Assembly: GCA_015229045.1 (NCBI GenBank)
Contig: JADGCJ010000005.1
Span: 1 to 64,000, forward strand
DNA from: Magnetococcales bacterium
GTDB lineage: Bacteria > Pseudomonadota > Magnetococcia > Magnetococcales > DC0425bin3
DNA length: 64,000 nucleotides
Direction of reading: 5' to 3'
In this document: positions 40,401-49,900 of the stretch, piece by piece
Layout of the letters: the number at the start of each line of letters is the position of its first letter
Position numbering within the stretch: the stretch's first letter is position 1
Position numbers and translations under genes: made by a program
The notes under the pieces: generated by a model
The model's input: only the letters and a program-made list of their open reading frames with translations
The model's database searches: none
What the model was told of the DNA's origin: nothing

Positions 40401-42039
40401 CATCGGCTACCGCCGGGGGTGATGACCTCACGTCGGCCACCGTCGGTACCGGGGCCTCACGCCCGGCGGGTGGTAATGTGGCGACCGTCGTTGCCTGGAC
40501 CGTCGTTGCCTGGGTGATCGGGGTCGCTGTCACCGGGGTTGCGGTAACCACGGCAGGGGGAGGCTGGAGCGGTGTGCCGATGGAAACCTGACCCGGTGAG
40601 GACGCGGAGAGGGTCACCCCGGCTTGGACCAGCCCATCGGAGGCCCGAATGGCGGTATCCGGGTTGGCCATGGCCAACAGCGCTGCCTGGACGCCCGTTG
40701 TGCTGATCGGGACGATGATGGAGAGGGTTTGTGCCTGGGTCGCTGCCGCATGCAAATCCGCTGCCTGATAGGCCTGAGAAAGATTCGCCCCTCCGGCAAG
40801 GGCCTGGGTCAGGGTTTGCACGAAGGCCTCGTTCGAGGTCGCGATCTGGTTTTGTATGACAGCCTTGTCACCCGTGGCCAGGGCCGCCGCCAGCTGCATG
40901 GCCGGAGAGAGGGGGGTTTGCACCAGGGCTGTCTGCTGCTGGATGGCTTGCGCCATCGTCTCGGCGATACGCAGCGACTCCTGAGGGGTTTTGCCGGCGG
41001 CGAGGGCATCCATGACCGCCGGGATGTTACCATCCTGAGAGGCTGCACGAGCTGCTGCCACATCGCCCCCCGCCAGGGCCATGGCCAGTTGATTGGCGGG
41101 CGACAGGGGGACATTTTGTGCGCCTGTCACGGCCAGTGCGGCCTGCGTGGCCGCACTGGCCTGGGCCATGGCCTCACCCGTGGAGTTTCCCCCCTGGAGT
41201 GCCTGTTCGAGGTGTGCCGCACCGGCTGACTGGGGGTCGATGCCAGCCTCTCTCAGGGCTTGATCGGCATCTTGGCCACTGGCCAGGGCGGTGGCCAGTT
41301 TGTCGGCCGGGACTTTTGTGGCAGCCTCGGTGTTGGTGTGGACTTCGGCCTGCTTGTTGGCCTCGCGCAGGGCATCGCCCATCGACATGCCGCGGGCCAG
41401 GGACTCCTCCAGGGCGCGCAGAAAGATCGCTGCCTGTTCCGGGGACATGCCGGCAGTCAAGGCGGTGATCTGCTGCTGCGTGGCCTCTCTGCCCAGGGAG
41501 ATGGCCTGATCCAGCTGGGCTTCCTGGGTATTCGGGGTTATCGATTGGGCGGATTGTTGGGTCTCTTTGGCCTGTTGCTGGGCAGTCTGGATGGCTGTTC
41601 CTGCGGTCTGGCCCCTGTTCAGATCCGTCTGCATGGCACTCGCGAAGGCCTGGCGTCCGGCTTCGGAGGTCACGCCACCGCTCTCCATTATGCGGGAGAG
41701 CTGTTCCGCGACTCCCTGACCTGTCGCCAGTCCCTGGGTCAGATCGGCGCCCGCTCCCTGGAGGATGGTCTTCTCCTGGGCCTGCGTCGTCTCTACCAGG
41801 CGTTGGGCTGTTGTGAAGGCCTCCTGGGGTGGGCGTCCATCACCCATGGTTTGCAAAAAAGAGTCGACGAGTTGCTGACCAGCCTTGTTTGCGGCCTCAG
41901 GCGACAGACCCTGCCGGGCCATTGAATCGACCATGGACTGACGCACGGCATCGAGGGAGGCTTGCACACCATCCCCGCTGGACAGGGTTTCGAGCAGGCT
42001 TTCCGGCAGGGATGACCGAGGCGGGGAGGGATCAGGCAC
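34447..42039 (-). CDS. Giant RTX/cadherin-like repeat protein, probable type I secretion substrate
   Basis: 2530 residues with no signal peptide. Regions: about 1-480, Ala/Gln-rich helical repeats of the form LAxALAxGxxxxxAxxxA; about 480-600, a Pro/Thr/Val-rich linker; about 605-1135, four cadherin-like repeats (each with TVPTAQSV at the start and NYSGxDTLxL before the end); about 1140-1350, a unique beta-rich domain; about 1356-1483, a fifth cadherin-like repeat; about 1483-1663, two Ig-like repeats (QGQTLTA, GATGNTLVLA); about 1663-1946, a Gly-rich stretch with RTX-like GGAGNDIIFGDG; about 1946-2060, further RTX nonapeptides (LFGLGGNDIFVF); about 2065-2200, an acidic EF-hand-like calcium module (DLNGRG, DADHNGQID); then a low-complexity tail. 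This architecture indicates a calcium-dependent adhesin or surface-layer protein exported by a type I system that is not in the window. The start is GTG with AGGAG 8 bases upstream. Confidence 0.88.
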   Translation of the reverse strand: MPDPSPPRSSLPESLLETLSSGDGVQASLDAVRQSMVDSMARQGLSPEAANKAGQQLVDSFLQTMGDGRPPQEAFTTAQRLVETTQAQEKTILQGAGADLTQGLATGQGVAEQLSRIMESGGVTSEAGRQAFASAMQTDLNRGQTAGTAIQTAQQQAKETQQSAQSITPNTQEAQLDQAISLGREATQQQITALTAGMSPEQAAIFLRALEESLARGMSMGDALREANKQAEVHTNTEAATKVPADKLATALASGQDADQALREAGIDPQSAGAAHLEQALQGGNSTGEAMAQASAATQAALAVTGAQNVPLSPANQLAMALAGGDVAAARAASQDGNIPAVMDALAAGKTPQESLRIAETMAQAIQQQTALVQTPLSPAMQLAAALATGDKAVIQNQIATSNEAFVQTLTQALAGGANLSQAYQAADLHAAATQAQTLSIIVPISTTGVQAALLAMANPDTAIRASDGLVQAGVTLSASSPGQVSIGTPLQPPPAVVTATPVTATPITQATTVQATTVATLPPAGREAPVPTVADVRSSPPAVADAPPVVASGRPADTVPPIVKAPGAEPPLIKPPVTIVPTIKAEAVTTTPVTQPLPPHINQAPLLTVPTAQSVNQDIVLAISGLAVADTDANGSSEQLTLSVTHGTLTLAQTTGLTLTSGSSGSATMALTGTLSALNSAISTLTYQGDQNYSGTDALTLIVNDLGHTGAGGALTDSKSVALTVNPVVTPPVSWNQPPIITVPTAQSVDEDTGLAITGLSVADVDAGGDPLELSLSVAHGVLTLAQVTGLTFINGGIPREGLGPTFLTGVGPGDSTIIFNGTLSDINNAISTLTYRGTLNYSGADTLNLSVTERYNHGGSFSLVDLKSMAITVNAVNDAPLLTVPTAKSVNENTSLSITGLSVTDADIGNNPLRMTLSVAHGNLTLAQTSGLTFTIGSPLTGGTALIVTGTLNNLNSALATLTYQGSQNYSGADTLNLVVSDLGNTGAGGALTDTKSVDITINTVNRAPVLTVPTAQSLNENTSAGITGFSVADVDAGSGVMQMSLSVGHGTLSLAATTGLTFLVGSGSGSSSMVFTGTSSAINTAIATLTYAGGTNYYGSDTLSLTINDRGNTGAGQAQTDTKSVALTVNPVLTPVQVNFAPIVNADVVVNGTDDPAMMATFADASGGEFVTQSVANSNIATPVGLVDSGTYAATNYHLVAQILATETNNGNNVVQDSAPNTTPVSVTSGIYEDIHVYATSTDGNGQFHVVFHYSDGTTSSSATATVSDWFTAITPTSNKYYLVGGMDRWDGMMADWQNTALTNVGNLYGANIYGHTFTIDNTRTLTSIDLVTDAVAPGGGNLMYFGATLESYSVINSAPIHTVPGAQLTRAQTNLSLSGFSVTDLDVGADTMQETLTVAHGTLSLAQTTGLTFTTGDGTSDTTMTFTGTLGAINSAIRTLTYLGDTGYVGTDTLTTTISDLGHSGSGGVLSDTKSVTIYNDASPTGGVSITGTATQGQTLTANTSTLADTDGLGTLSYQWLENGTAIAGATGNTLVLAGAQVGKVITVTASYTDLHGMAESATSSATGTVASVNQSPTGSVTITGTTTQGQTLTADTSAVADANGLGAFSHQWYADGTAIAGATGSTLVLAAAQVGKLITVTASYTDLAGTAESLTSSATSTIDDGSGRFIAGDGSGGGGGGGNQNTSASVGGAGGGNADTLTGTNLDDVIFGDGSGGGGGCQHFGTYNGGAAGGGIDTIYGGAGNDIIFGDGFKGGQGYFNNTVSGTGGAGGLGGGGGGGGSGGVNGAAVAQPGMNGGSGGIGGGGGGGGAPLVYTLAIGTGGSGGTGGGSAGSNGATGDNVTAGTGGTGGTALQGATAGSGALGGDSPGLANWSGGGGGGGAGLNAGGGGAGGQGGSYNSGNHSLAGSAGDTSVVALSDTGSTIHTYVSGQLATIFTSTPGTINGYGAGADTLDGGSGSDNLFGLGGNDIFVFELNDAGAADTDTVWDFDKNSEADKLKLTQSGSVISSATLTSLLTAQTASGNDRSIVFTDGAGKQVTILVKGIARNLVAGDFCSAGASDPLVLDLNGRGAQLTTMDKGVRFDVDGSGTSVQTGWIGEGNGLLVMDLSGNGKIDGMQEVMSGVMVPGARTSLDALASFDADHNGQIDTRDAVFTHLQVWTDRSHDGMSTPDELLTLSDLGINSFGLNLDQSGVKLVNGNHISGSVKVLYADGHAGNMSVVDFATDTSSVHATAVDNDTTANHAATWTTGHDATPLAWHALTSATGHDETPVTRLDAMTPSKAGALAAALIIGPAASCIDKEATDALSPHATGHDTETSSREATHATATPAIEHNAVPFPRETDEGGVVPMGAQAITPLHGEGTNHLPTPSSPAAPPTTQGGKNGVVSPVQEDAPIPSNINMTMGEIPHRPAISTESSTTQMVTNDAAAAHDSAKNQPWLAVKEAGPLFVSPNPGILSQASWHQAASNDALSSNTFRSMVMGSDTPPLTSSLISPLHDEFSPIHDPVGHVDHVSVLFEHHASLF
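36340..36990. repeat. GCC/GGC trinucleotide runs encoding the Gly-rich region
   Basis: Within the giant gene, near-uninterrupted CCG repeats occur at about 36381-36401, 36595-36619 and 36682-36705. They translate on the minus strand as poly-Gly tracts. The unit is three bases, so slippage would change the number of glycines without shifting the frame. Confidence 0.7.
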
Positions 42040-42275
42040 GGCCCGAACTCCTGTCTTGGAGCGTCTTCCCGGGGCCTGGCGTGGGGAAGAGCCGGGGGAT
42101 CATGCCTGCCTGCAGCATGCTGCGAACCTTCATTGATGGGGATGCCTCCCTTTTCACAGATTAAACACCGCACGACTCTACCATGAAAACACTTTCGACG
42201 AGCATCCTTTTTGGACAGAAGCGTCTGTCGTTGCAGGTCAGGGGTGTCAAGAAACAGGGGGATCTCCCCCGGATT
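42040..42275. other. Intergenic region between ompA-like and giant protein genes
   Basis: 236 bp holding the ribosome-binding site (AGGAG) of the giant gene and presumably its promoter. No convincing -35/-10 pair, terminator or small gene was found. Confidence 0.4.
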
Positions 42276-43139
42276 TTAATGTCCGGGAGGCTCTTGCAGT
42301 TTTTTCTCTGCCGGGATGTCCAAGACCACCCGGCGATTCTGGGCACGCCCCTCCGGGCTGTCATTGGTGGCCACGGGCTGGATCAGGCCATATCCTGTCA
42401 CCGACATGCGGTCAACTGCCACGCCTTCGGCCACAAAATGGTCCTGAACGGCTTTGGCCCGCTTCAGGGAGAGATCCTGGTTGTAGGCCTCGCCGCCGAC
42501 GTTATCGGTATGCCCCTGAATCACGACGCGCAGGTCGGGGTTGCGCTTGAGAATGGCGGTCACACTGCGCAGACTCTCGTGCGCCGTTGCGGGGATCGTC
42601 CAGGAGCCGGAGGCAAAGTTCAGGTTGGCAATCACCCAGCATCCCCGGGCATCGACTGCGGCTCCAGCCGGGGTTCCGGGACAGGCATCCAGGTGATCGT
42701 GAACGCCGTCACCATCGGCATCCAGGGGGCAGCCAACCTTGTCAACCTTGACTCCGTGCGGCGTGTCCGGACAGCGATCGAGGAGATCGGTGACACCGTC
42801 GCCATCGCTGTCGAGGGGACAGCCATGAACATCGACTGGCGCACCGAAGGGGGTGTTCGGGCAGAGATCATCCTTGTCCAACACGCCATCCCGGTCGCTG
42901 TCGAGGGCACACCCCCGATTGTCGACCTCGGCGCCGGGAGGGGTGTGGGCGCAATGATCGCGGACCAGGGGGATGCCATCCTTGTCGTTGTCGGATTGGC
43001 GCCAGTCGGCAGGCAGGGGCCTGGTTGGAGGCTCTGTTTTGGCCTGGATGGAGGGGGCTTCTGCATGCAGGGAGGCGGTCATGCAGAGACCGGACAGCAG
43101 ACACACCCCAAAAATCAATTGCCGCTTCAACAAAGTCAT
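42276..43139 (-). CDS. OmpA family protein with thrombospondin type 3 repeats
   Basis: A 287-residue exported protein. The signal peptide (MTLLKRQLIFGVCLLSGLC, cleaved about residue 26) is followed by four calcium-binding TSP3-type repeats of the pattern D-x-D-x-DG-x(5-7)-C-x-x-TP-x-G-x-x-VD-x-x-GC, and then a C-terminal OmpA peptidoglycan-binding domain (about 170-280: IQGHTDNVGGEAYNQDLS, then RAKAVQDHFV). It would tether the outer membrane to the cell wall; no N-terminal beta-barrel is present. GGAG lies 9 bases before the chosen ATG at 43139. The gene precedes that of the giant calcium-binding surface protein on the same strand. Confidence 0.9.
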   Translation of the reverse strand: MTLLKRQLIFGVCLLSGLCMTASLHAEAPSIQAKTEPPTRPLPADWRQSDNDKDGIPLVRDHCAHTPPGAEVDNRGCALDSDRDGVLDKDDLCPNTPFGAPVDVHGCPLDSDGDGVTDLLDRCPDTPHGVKVDKVGCPLDADGDGVHDHLDACPGTPAGAAVDARGCWVIANLNFASGSWTIPATAHESLRSVTAILKRNPDLRVVIQGHTDNVGGEAYNQDLSLKRAKAVQDHFVAEGVAVDRMSVTGYGLIQPVATNDSPEGRAQNRRVVLDIPAEKKLQEPPGH

Positions 43140-43244
43140 AACGTGGCTCCGGACATCACAGGGTGTCGATCGATGGCAACGAACAGGATCCATCCGCCAG
43201 GCTGTTCGATCAGGTTAACGAAATCACCTCACCGGGACAACAAC

Positions 43245-44846
43245 TCATCTCTCCCAGAGACCCAGATGGCAGCCATTGGCAGGGTGGCCATCCGGTACCA
43301 TCTTCAGGGGTGGAGGCAGAGAGAAGGGGGGGGCTGTCAGGTCTGTCTTGCGCCAATATCCAGGCGCGATCTCGGCATTGTCGGCGCCGGGAAAGGTGGT
43401 CAGCAACAGGTAGCGCGACCCGCTGGCCTGGAGTTGCCGCAACGCCGCCTGTACCTGAGAGTTGGGCAGATGGGTCAGCGTGTTGCGACACAGGAGAAGA
43501 TCGCTCCGGGGCAGAAGATCCTCGGTGATATCGGCGGTGTTGAAAAAATGGTTTTTGCGGGTACCCAGCAGGAGACGATTGTTGGCGATCAGCTCTTCGA
43601 CGAGATCAAACCCCAGATAGAGATCCAGGTCGTTTGTGATGCTCTCCAGCCAGAGGAGGTCTCCACACCCGGCGTCCACCAGAATGCGCACATCCAGCTC
43701 CCGCCAGAGAGTGGACAGGGCGTTGCGCAGGGCGACGGTGACCTGGGGGGCGGAGCCGGGACCGCTGCGGGTCTCCGGGGCCTGCCACTGGTTGAGTCGA
43801 TAGATGCGGGTAAAACAGTTGCGCATGGCCACCGACTCCGGCCGGGTGGACGGAGGTGAGGGAAAAAGGGCATCCGTGGCGCGAATACCGATGGACTGCC
43901 GACGAAAATCGATATCGGCAAAGCGTTCATACTCTTCCAGTGTGCGAACGCTGCCCAGGGCGTAGAGGTCGAGGTGCCGGAGGACACCGGGGTCGCTGCT
44001 CTTTTGCATGCCCAGCAGATGATGCAAACGGGCAACGGCACGACGATTGAGCTGTGTCCAATCCACATGATCATCCCAGTGGCGCCGCCGACCCCGTACC
44101 GTGGTGTAGTCGTGGTAGACGATCATGTCGTTGGGGGAGAAAATGTCATAACCCCAGGTCCACAAACGGACAGAGAGGCCGATCTCTTCGCCATGGAAGT
44201 AAAGAAAAGGGTCGTAGGGAACCTCGTCGATGATCGAAGCCGGGGCGAACAAAAACCCCGCACCGATGAATGGAGAGGGGGTTGGCCGGGCCGGGCGTTG
44301 GTCCAGGGATATCATCTTGGCGATGGGGATCAGGGTGCCATGGTCGTCAAAACGCCCGGCCTTCATGACCGGCAGACCGTTGCGCAGCAATTGATCCGGC
44401 GGATGAAAGGCATTGGGGTGGGTGGAGAGAATGGCGCGCTCCGAAGGTGTACTGCGCAGCATGGCGAGCAGACGTTCGTCCCACTCCGGCTCGAAGCGGC
44501 AGTGACTGTCGATTTGCAGATAGAACGGCTCGCCATCCCAGAACTGTTCCTGGATCCGATGGCGCGTCCAGCAGACACCGAGGCTTTTGCCGGCATCGAC
44601 GATCTCGCCCCGTATCCGGTGGTGCCAACGTTCGGGGGTTTGCGTGAAAACCGCGCCATCTTCGGGGGCGATTTGCCACAACACACCGGCATGGACCCGC
44701 TCCGGATGGGCTGCCTTGGCGAAGAGATCGGTCAGGGTCAGCAGGCAATCCCCGTCGCGATAGCTGGCGATGGAGACAAAGATCCGGGGAGACTCTTCCG
44801 GATGCGTGGTTGTTTCCCTCGGAGCAGGTGCTGGTGTCGCAGGCAT
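43245..44846 (-). CDS. Fusion of GlcNAc-type glycosyltransferase and class I methyltransferase
   Basis: 533 residues. The N-terminal part (about 10-290) matches the Skp1-type UDP-GlcNAc glycosyltransferase family (Glyco_trans_GlcNAc): IFVSIASYRDGDCLLTL, LQIDSHCRFEPEWDERLL (a DSH metal-binding motif), PFIGAGFLFAPAS and FLYFHGEEIGLSVRLWTWGY. The C-terminal 200 residues carry a SAM-binding fold (ILVDAGCGDLLWL, LYLGFDLVEEL, DLLLCRNTLTHLP). I infer stepwise glycosylation and methylation of one acceptor, perhaps a surface glycan or protein. The start at 44846 has GAAGAGG upstream; an ATG at 44888 lies in a CCCCATGGGG palindrome. Confidence 0.82.
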   Translation of the reverse strand: MPATPAPAPRETTTHPEESPRIFVSIASYRDGDCLLTLTDLFAKAAHPERVHAGVLWQIAPEDGAVFTQTPERWHHRIRGEIVDAGKSLGVCWTRHRIQEQFWDGEPFYLQIDSHCRFEPEWDERLLAMLRSTPSERAILSTHPNAFHPPDQLLRNGLPVMKAGRFDDHGTLIPIAKMISLDQRPARPTPSPFIGAGFLFAPASIIDEVPYDPFLYFHGEEIGLSVRLWTWGYDIFSPNDMIVYHDYTTVRGRRRHWDDHVDWTQLNRRAVARLHHLLGMQKSSDPGVLRHLDLYALGSVRTLEEYERFADIDFRRQSIGIRATDALFPSPPSTRPESVAMRNCFTRIYRLNQWQAPETRSGPGSAPQVTVALRNALSTLWRELDVRILVDAGCGDLLWLESITNDLDLYLGFDLVEELIANNRLLLGTRKNHFFNTADITEDLLPRSDLLLCRNTLTHLPNSQVQAALRQLQASGSRYLLLTTFPGADNAEIAPGYWRKTDLTAPPFSLPPPLKMVPDGHPANGCHLGLWER

Positions 44847-44927
44847 GGCCTCTTCGTGCGGGTGGGGGGCGATGACGGAGTGCCCCATGGGGTGTCTGCC
44901 CCATGGGGCAACAGGCGCTCTTCGTCG

Positions 44928-46787
<1,860 letters not shown>

Positions 46788-46810
46788 TCAGGTAACTATT
46801 CAGCACCCGG

Positions 46811-46895
46811 CAACGAATCGGGGTCCAGGGGGCTGGCTCCCTGGCAGGTCCAGGACGGAGTCCTGGTGGGGTTTGGGGCGAAGCCCCGAGAGAGT
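46811..46895. repeat. Palindromic repeat family B, copy near nirS
   Basis: It contains GGGGTCCAGGGGGCTGGC (shared with 26482-26528 inverted) and GGGGTTTGGGGCGAAGCCCC, followed by GAGAGAGTCTT, the same modules as the array at 14896-15291. It is upstream of nirS, next to repeat C at 46912. Confidence 0.75.
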
Positions 46896-46911
46896 CTTCT
46901 CTGCCCCTGCC

Positions 46912-46965
46912 TTTTTTCGATCACAAAAAAACGACGTATTCCAAAATGGACGCGATCCATAGTGA
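46912..46965 (+). repeat. Dispersed repeat family C, copy 2
   Basis: TTTTTTCGATCACAAAAAAA followed by CGACGTATTCCAAAATGGACGCG matches 8-60. It ends just after the stop codon of the activase-like gene. Together with family B it fills most of the 354-bp gap upstream of nirS. Confidence 0.65.
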
Positions 46966-46973
46966 AGAACAGG

Positions 46974-49900
46974 TCAATTGATGCGGCTGGCGCCCATGCG
47001 CCGATGCAAACGCTCGGCCTGGAGACAGAAGGCGTCCAGCCTGGCATCGATGCGTTGCGGAAAGGGGGCGCCATCGGTTTCGATGGCCAGAAACGGCAGG
47101 GAGGGGGTCTCTGCCAGCAGAGATGCAAGGTGTTCTTCTCCGGGACAGGCGGCCGTTTTGTTGGCCGGGGTCAGGGCATCACCCATCATTGCCTCGGCGA
47201 TCCGGTTGGGCAGACAGCCAAAAGGGGCGATGGCAATGACACCGCACACCCGCGAGGCGATCTCCAGGAGTCCGTTGCCTACGGTGAGGATAGCCTCCCC
47301 GGCCAGGGCGGAGGCGATGAACTTCTCCCCGATCCGCACGATCTCCGCCACAGGTGCCGGGGCAAGGAGGAGCAGCCCCGATCGTTCCAGCAGGCGGCGC
47401 AGACGCTGTTCGTCCCGCGCCATGACCTTCTTTTGCAGGTAAAAGACAACTTTTTCCCAGGCGGACATGGTGTAGTCCACTTGTCCCCTCTCGACCAGGG
47501 CGTCGGAGTAGTGGACCCACTCGGCGATGCCGGTACACAAGGTGGCGAAGCCGCGCTCGGCCAAGCGCTCCACGAGGTGTCCCCGCGCAAAGGGGTCGCG
47601 CCGCACATAGATCTCTCCGGAGAGGGCGATCAGGGGAACCTCTCGGGCAGGACGGCGCAGGGGAATGGCGGCCAGGGTTGTCGCCGAGGTTGCCAACTGC
47701 CTCTCCAGGGCGGCCAGGGTACCCGTGGCCAGAGCAGTCAGGATGGCACTCCATTGCTGGTGCAGCAGCTCCATGGCCGCTTGTGGATCCCGGGCGTTGG
47801 CCAGCAGCATGGCGCGTATCTCCTCCATGGTGTCGGCAAGAATGATGCCCCACCAGGTGAGGCGGGAAAAGCGTGTTCCCAGTCCGCCGTAGGAGTTTTC
47901 CGAGGTCAGCGACAGCAGGGCGACATTGGGTATGGCCAGACGCTTGATCAAATCCTCCATGAAGACGGCATATTGCCCAAACCGGCAGGGTCCGGAGGCC
48001 GTGGGCATGAAGTAAACCAGAATCTCGTCGGGATCGGTGCGGGTGGCCAGATGCTGCATCAGCATGCCGGTGGTCAGGATCAGGGGGAGACACTCCTTGC
48101 CCGAGACGTGGGCGCGGCCCTGCTGCAAAACGGCGGAGTCCGTCGCCGGATGGGCGACGGCATGGAAACCGGACAGACGCAGGGCCGTTGTCAGGGCCTC
48201 GGTGAAAAACAGTCCCACCCAGGGTACCAGCACCGTGACCCGGCGGTCGCTGGCCGGAATTTTTTCTCCGGCGGAGGTGGTGATCCAGGCCTGGCCACGC
48301 TGAAAATGCAGACGCGCCAGGGAGGGAGGGCGAAGCGATCCGGACTCCTGGTCCGGCCCTGGGATGAGAGCCTTGGCGGAACTCTTTCGGTGCCCGTCCA
48401 CGACATCCAGGAAGGCCTCGATGCGTGTCTCCAGACCGGCGTCGGCCGTGTGACCATCCAGTTCCAAAAACAGGGTGGGTTTGCGCTCCTGCTCCATGAT
48501 GTCGCGAAAGTAGCCCAACAGAAAGGAGTCCGGACCGCAGCCAAAATAGGTGACGAACACCCCGAACAGTTGCGGATGACGCGCCGTGAAGCGGGCGGTT
48601 TTCAGCAGGCGTTGTCCCAGACCCCAGTACATGTTCTCCCTGGCGGCATCGGTGGTGGCGGGCAGCATGTCGAAGGAGAGCGTTCGTATCCCCCGACTGG
48701 CCAGTTTGCCGGGGATCCCCAGATTGGCCTCCGCAGTCAGGCCGCCATAGGGGCGCGAGAAGAGGATGACGCCAATCTGGTCCGGTTCCCGGGCCAGTTC
48801 CGCCAGGAGGCGCTCCCCTTCTCTCCGGAGATTCTCTTCCCAGGTGCGTTGCTGGTGCAGGGCCTTCTGCAATGCCGCTGTGGCAAGGGGAGGGGGGATG
48901 CCCATCTCCCCGGCCATGGCGATCAGGGGGGGAGCGGCCTCCTCCAGACCGTTCGTCAGATCGAGCAGAGGCGACAGCAACCGCACACCCCGGCGCTGCA
49001 ACGCCTCCAGCTCTGGGCGAAAGGCCGCCTGAAGATAAAACGGCTCGGCCTGCACGATGGGGCACACCTGGGAAAAGGTGTGCCCCGTCTGGGCAGGAAC
49101 CGCCCGGAAGTGGGGCAGAAAAAGATACTCCGGCGGGTCGTCCAGCGCGAGCAGGGTGTGGAAATAGCCATGCGCCAGCTCCGCCGGATGACACAACGCG
49201 GCGTTGCGCCGCTCGATACCCGACGTCGAGCAGGTTTCCGGCAGGATGGGTTGCCACCCCAGGGCGGCAAAAAACTGGCTGTACAGGGGCTGGAATTGAT
49301 GGAGCATGAAGCTCCGGTTCAAGCCCACCCGGCCGCGGGAGATGCCGGCGACCTTGCCGCTGACGGCAACCCGGGAGTCGTGGCGCCAGGTGATGCGATC
49401 GCAGGCGTGGCGGTCGATGCGCTCACCCTGTCGGGCGTTGACATACTTGTTGCACGCCCCACCGAAAGGCACCCGGTGACCATCCACCGCAAACACGGCA
49501 ATGGCGCAGTGCCGGTCACACGCCTCGCGGGTGCCGGGGCAATAAAAACTCCGGGTCAGGGTGACCTCCTTGGCCGCGAGCGTCGTGAGGTCAAAATCAC
49601 CCGGCGATACCGCTCCGGAAGAGAGGCGTTGGTCAATCTGCAAAGCCACACCCAGGGCGCCCATCAAACCAGGCTCCGGCGGCACGACGATGGGAATGCC
49701 GAGCAGTCCGGCCATGGCCAGCGGCACGGCGGGGTTGTAGCAAACCCCGCCCTGCATGAAGACCCGTTTCCCGACAGGACGTTGGCCCTTGACCCGATTG
49801 AGATAGTTGACGCCGATGGCATAGACCAGACCGGCGACGATCTCCTCCCGACTGCACCCCGCATGGATGGCATTGTTGATGTCGGCGGCGATGAAGGCGG

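Noticed and set aside
34447..42039. Giant gene as a mis-assembled tandem array
   Set aside because: The cadherin-like repeats are diverged from each other and the frame is open throughout, so a genuine gene is more likely.
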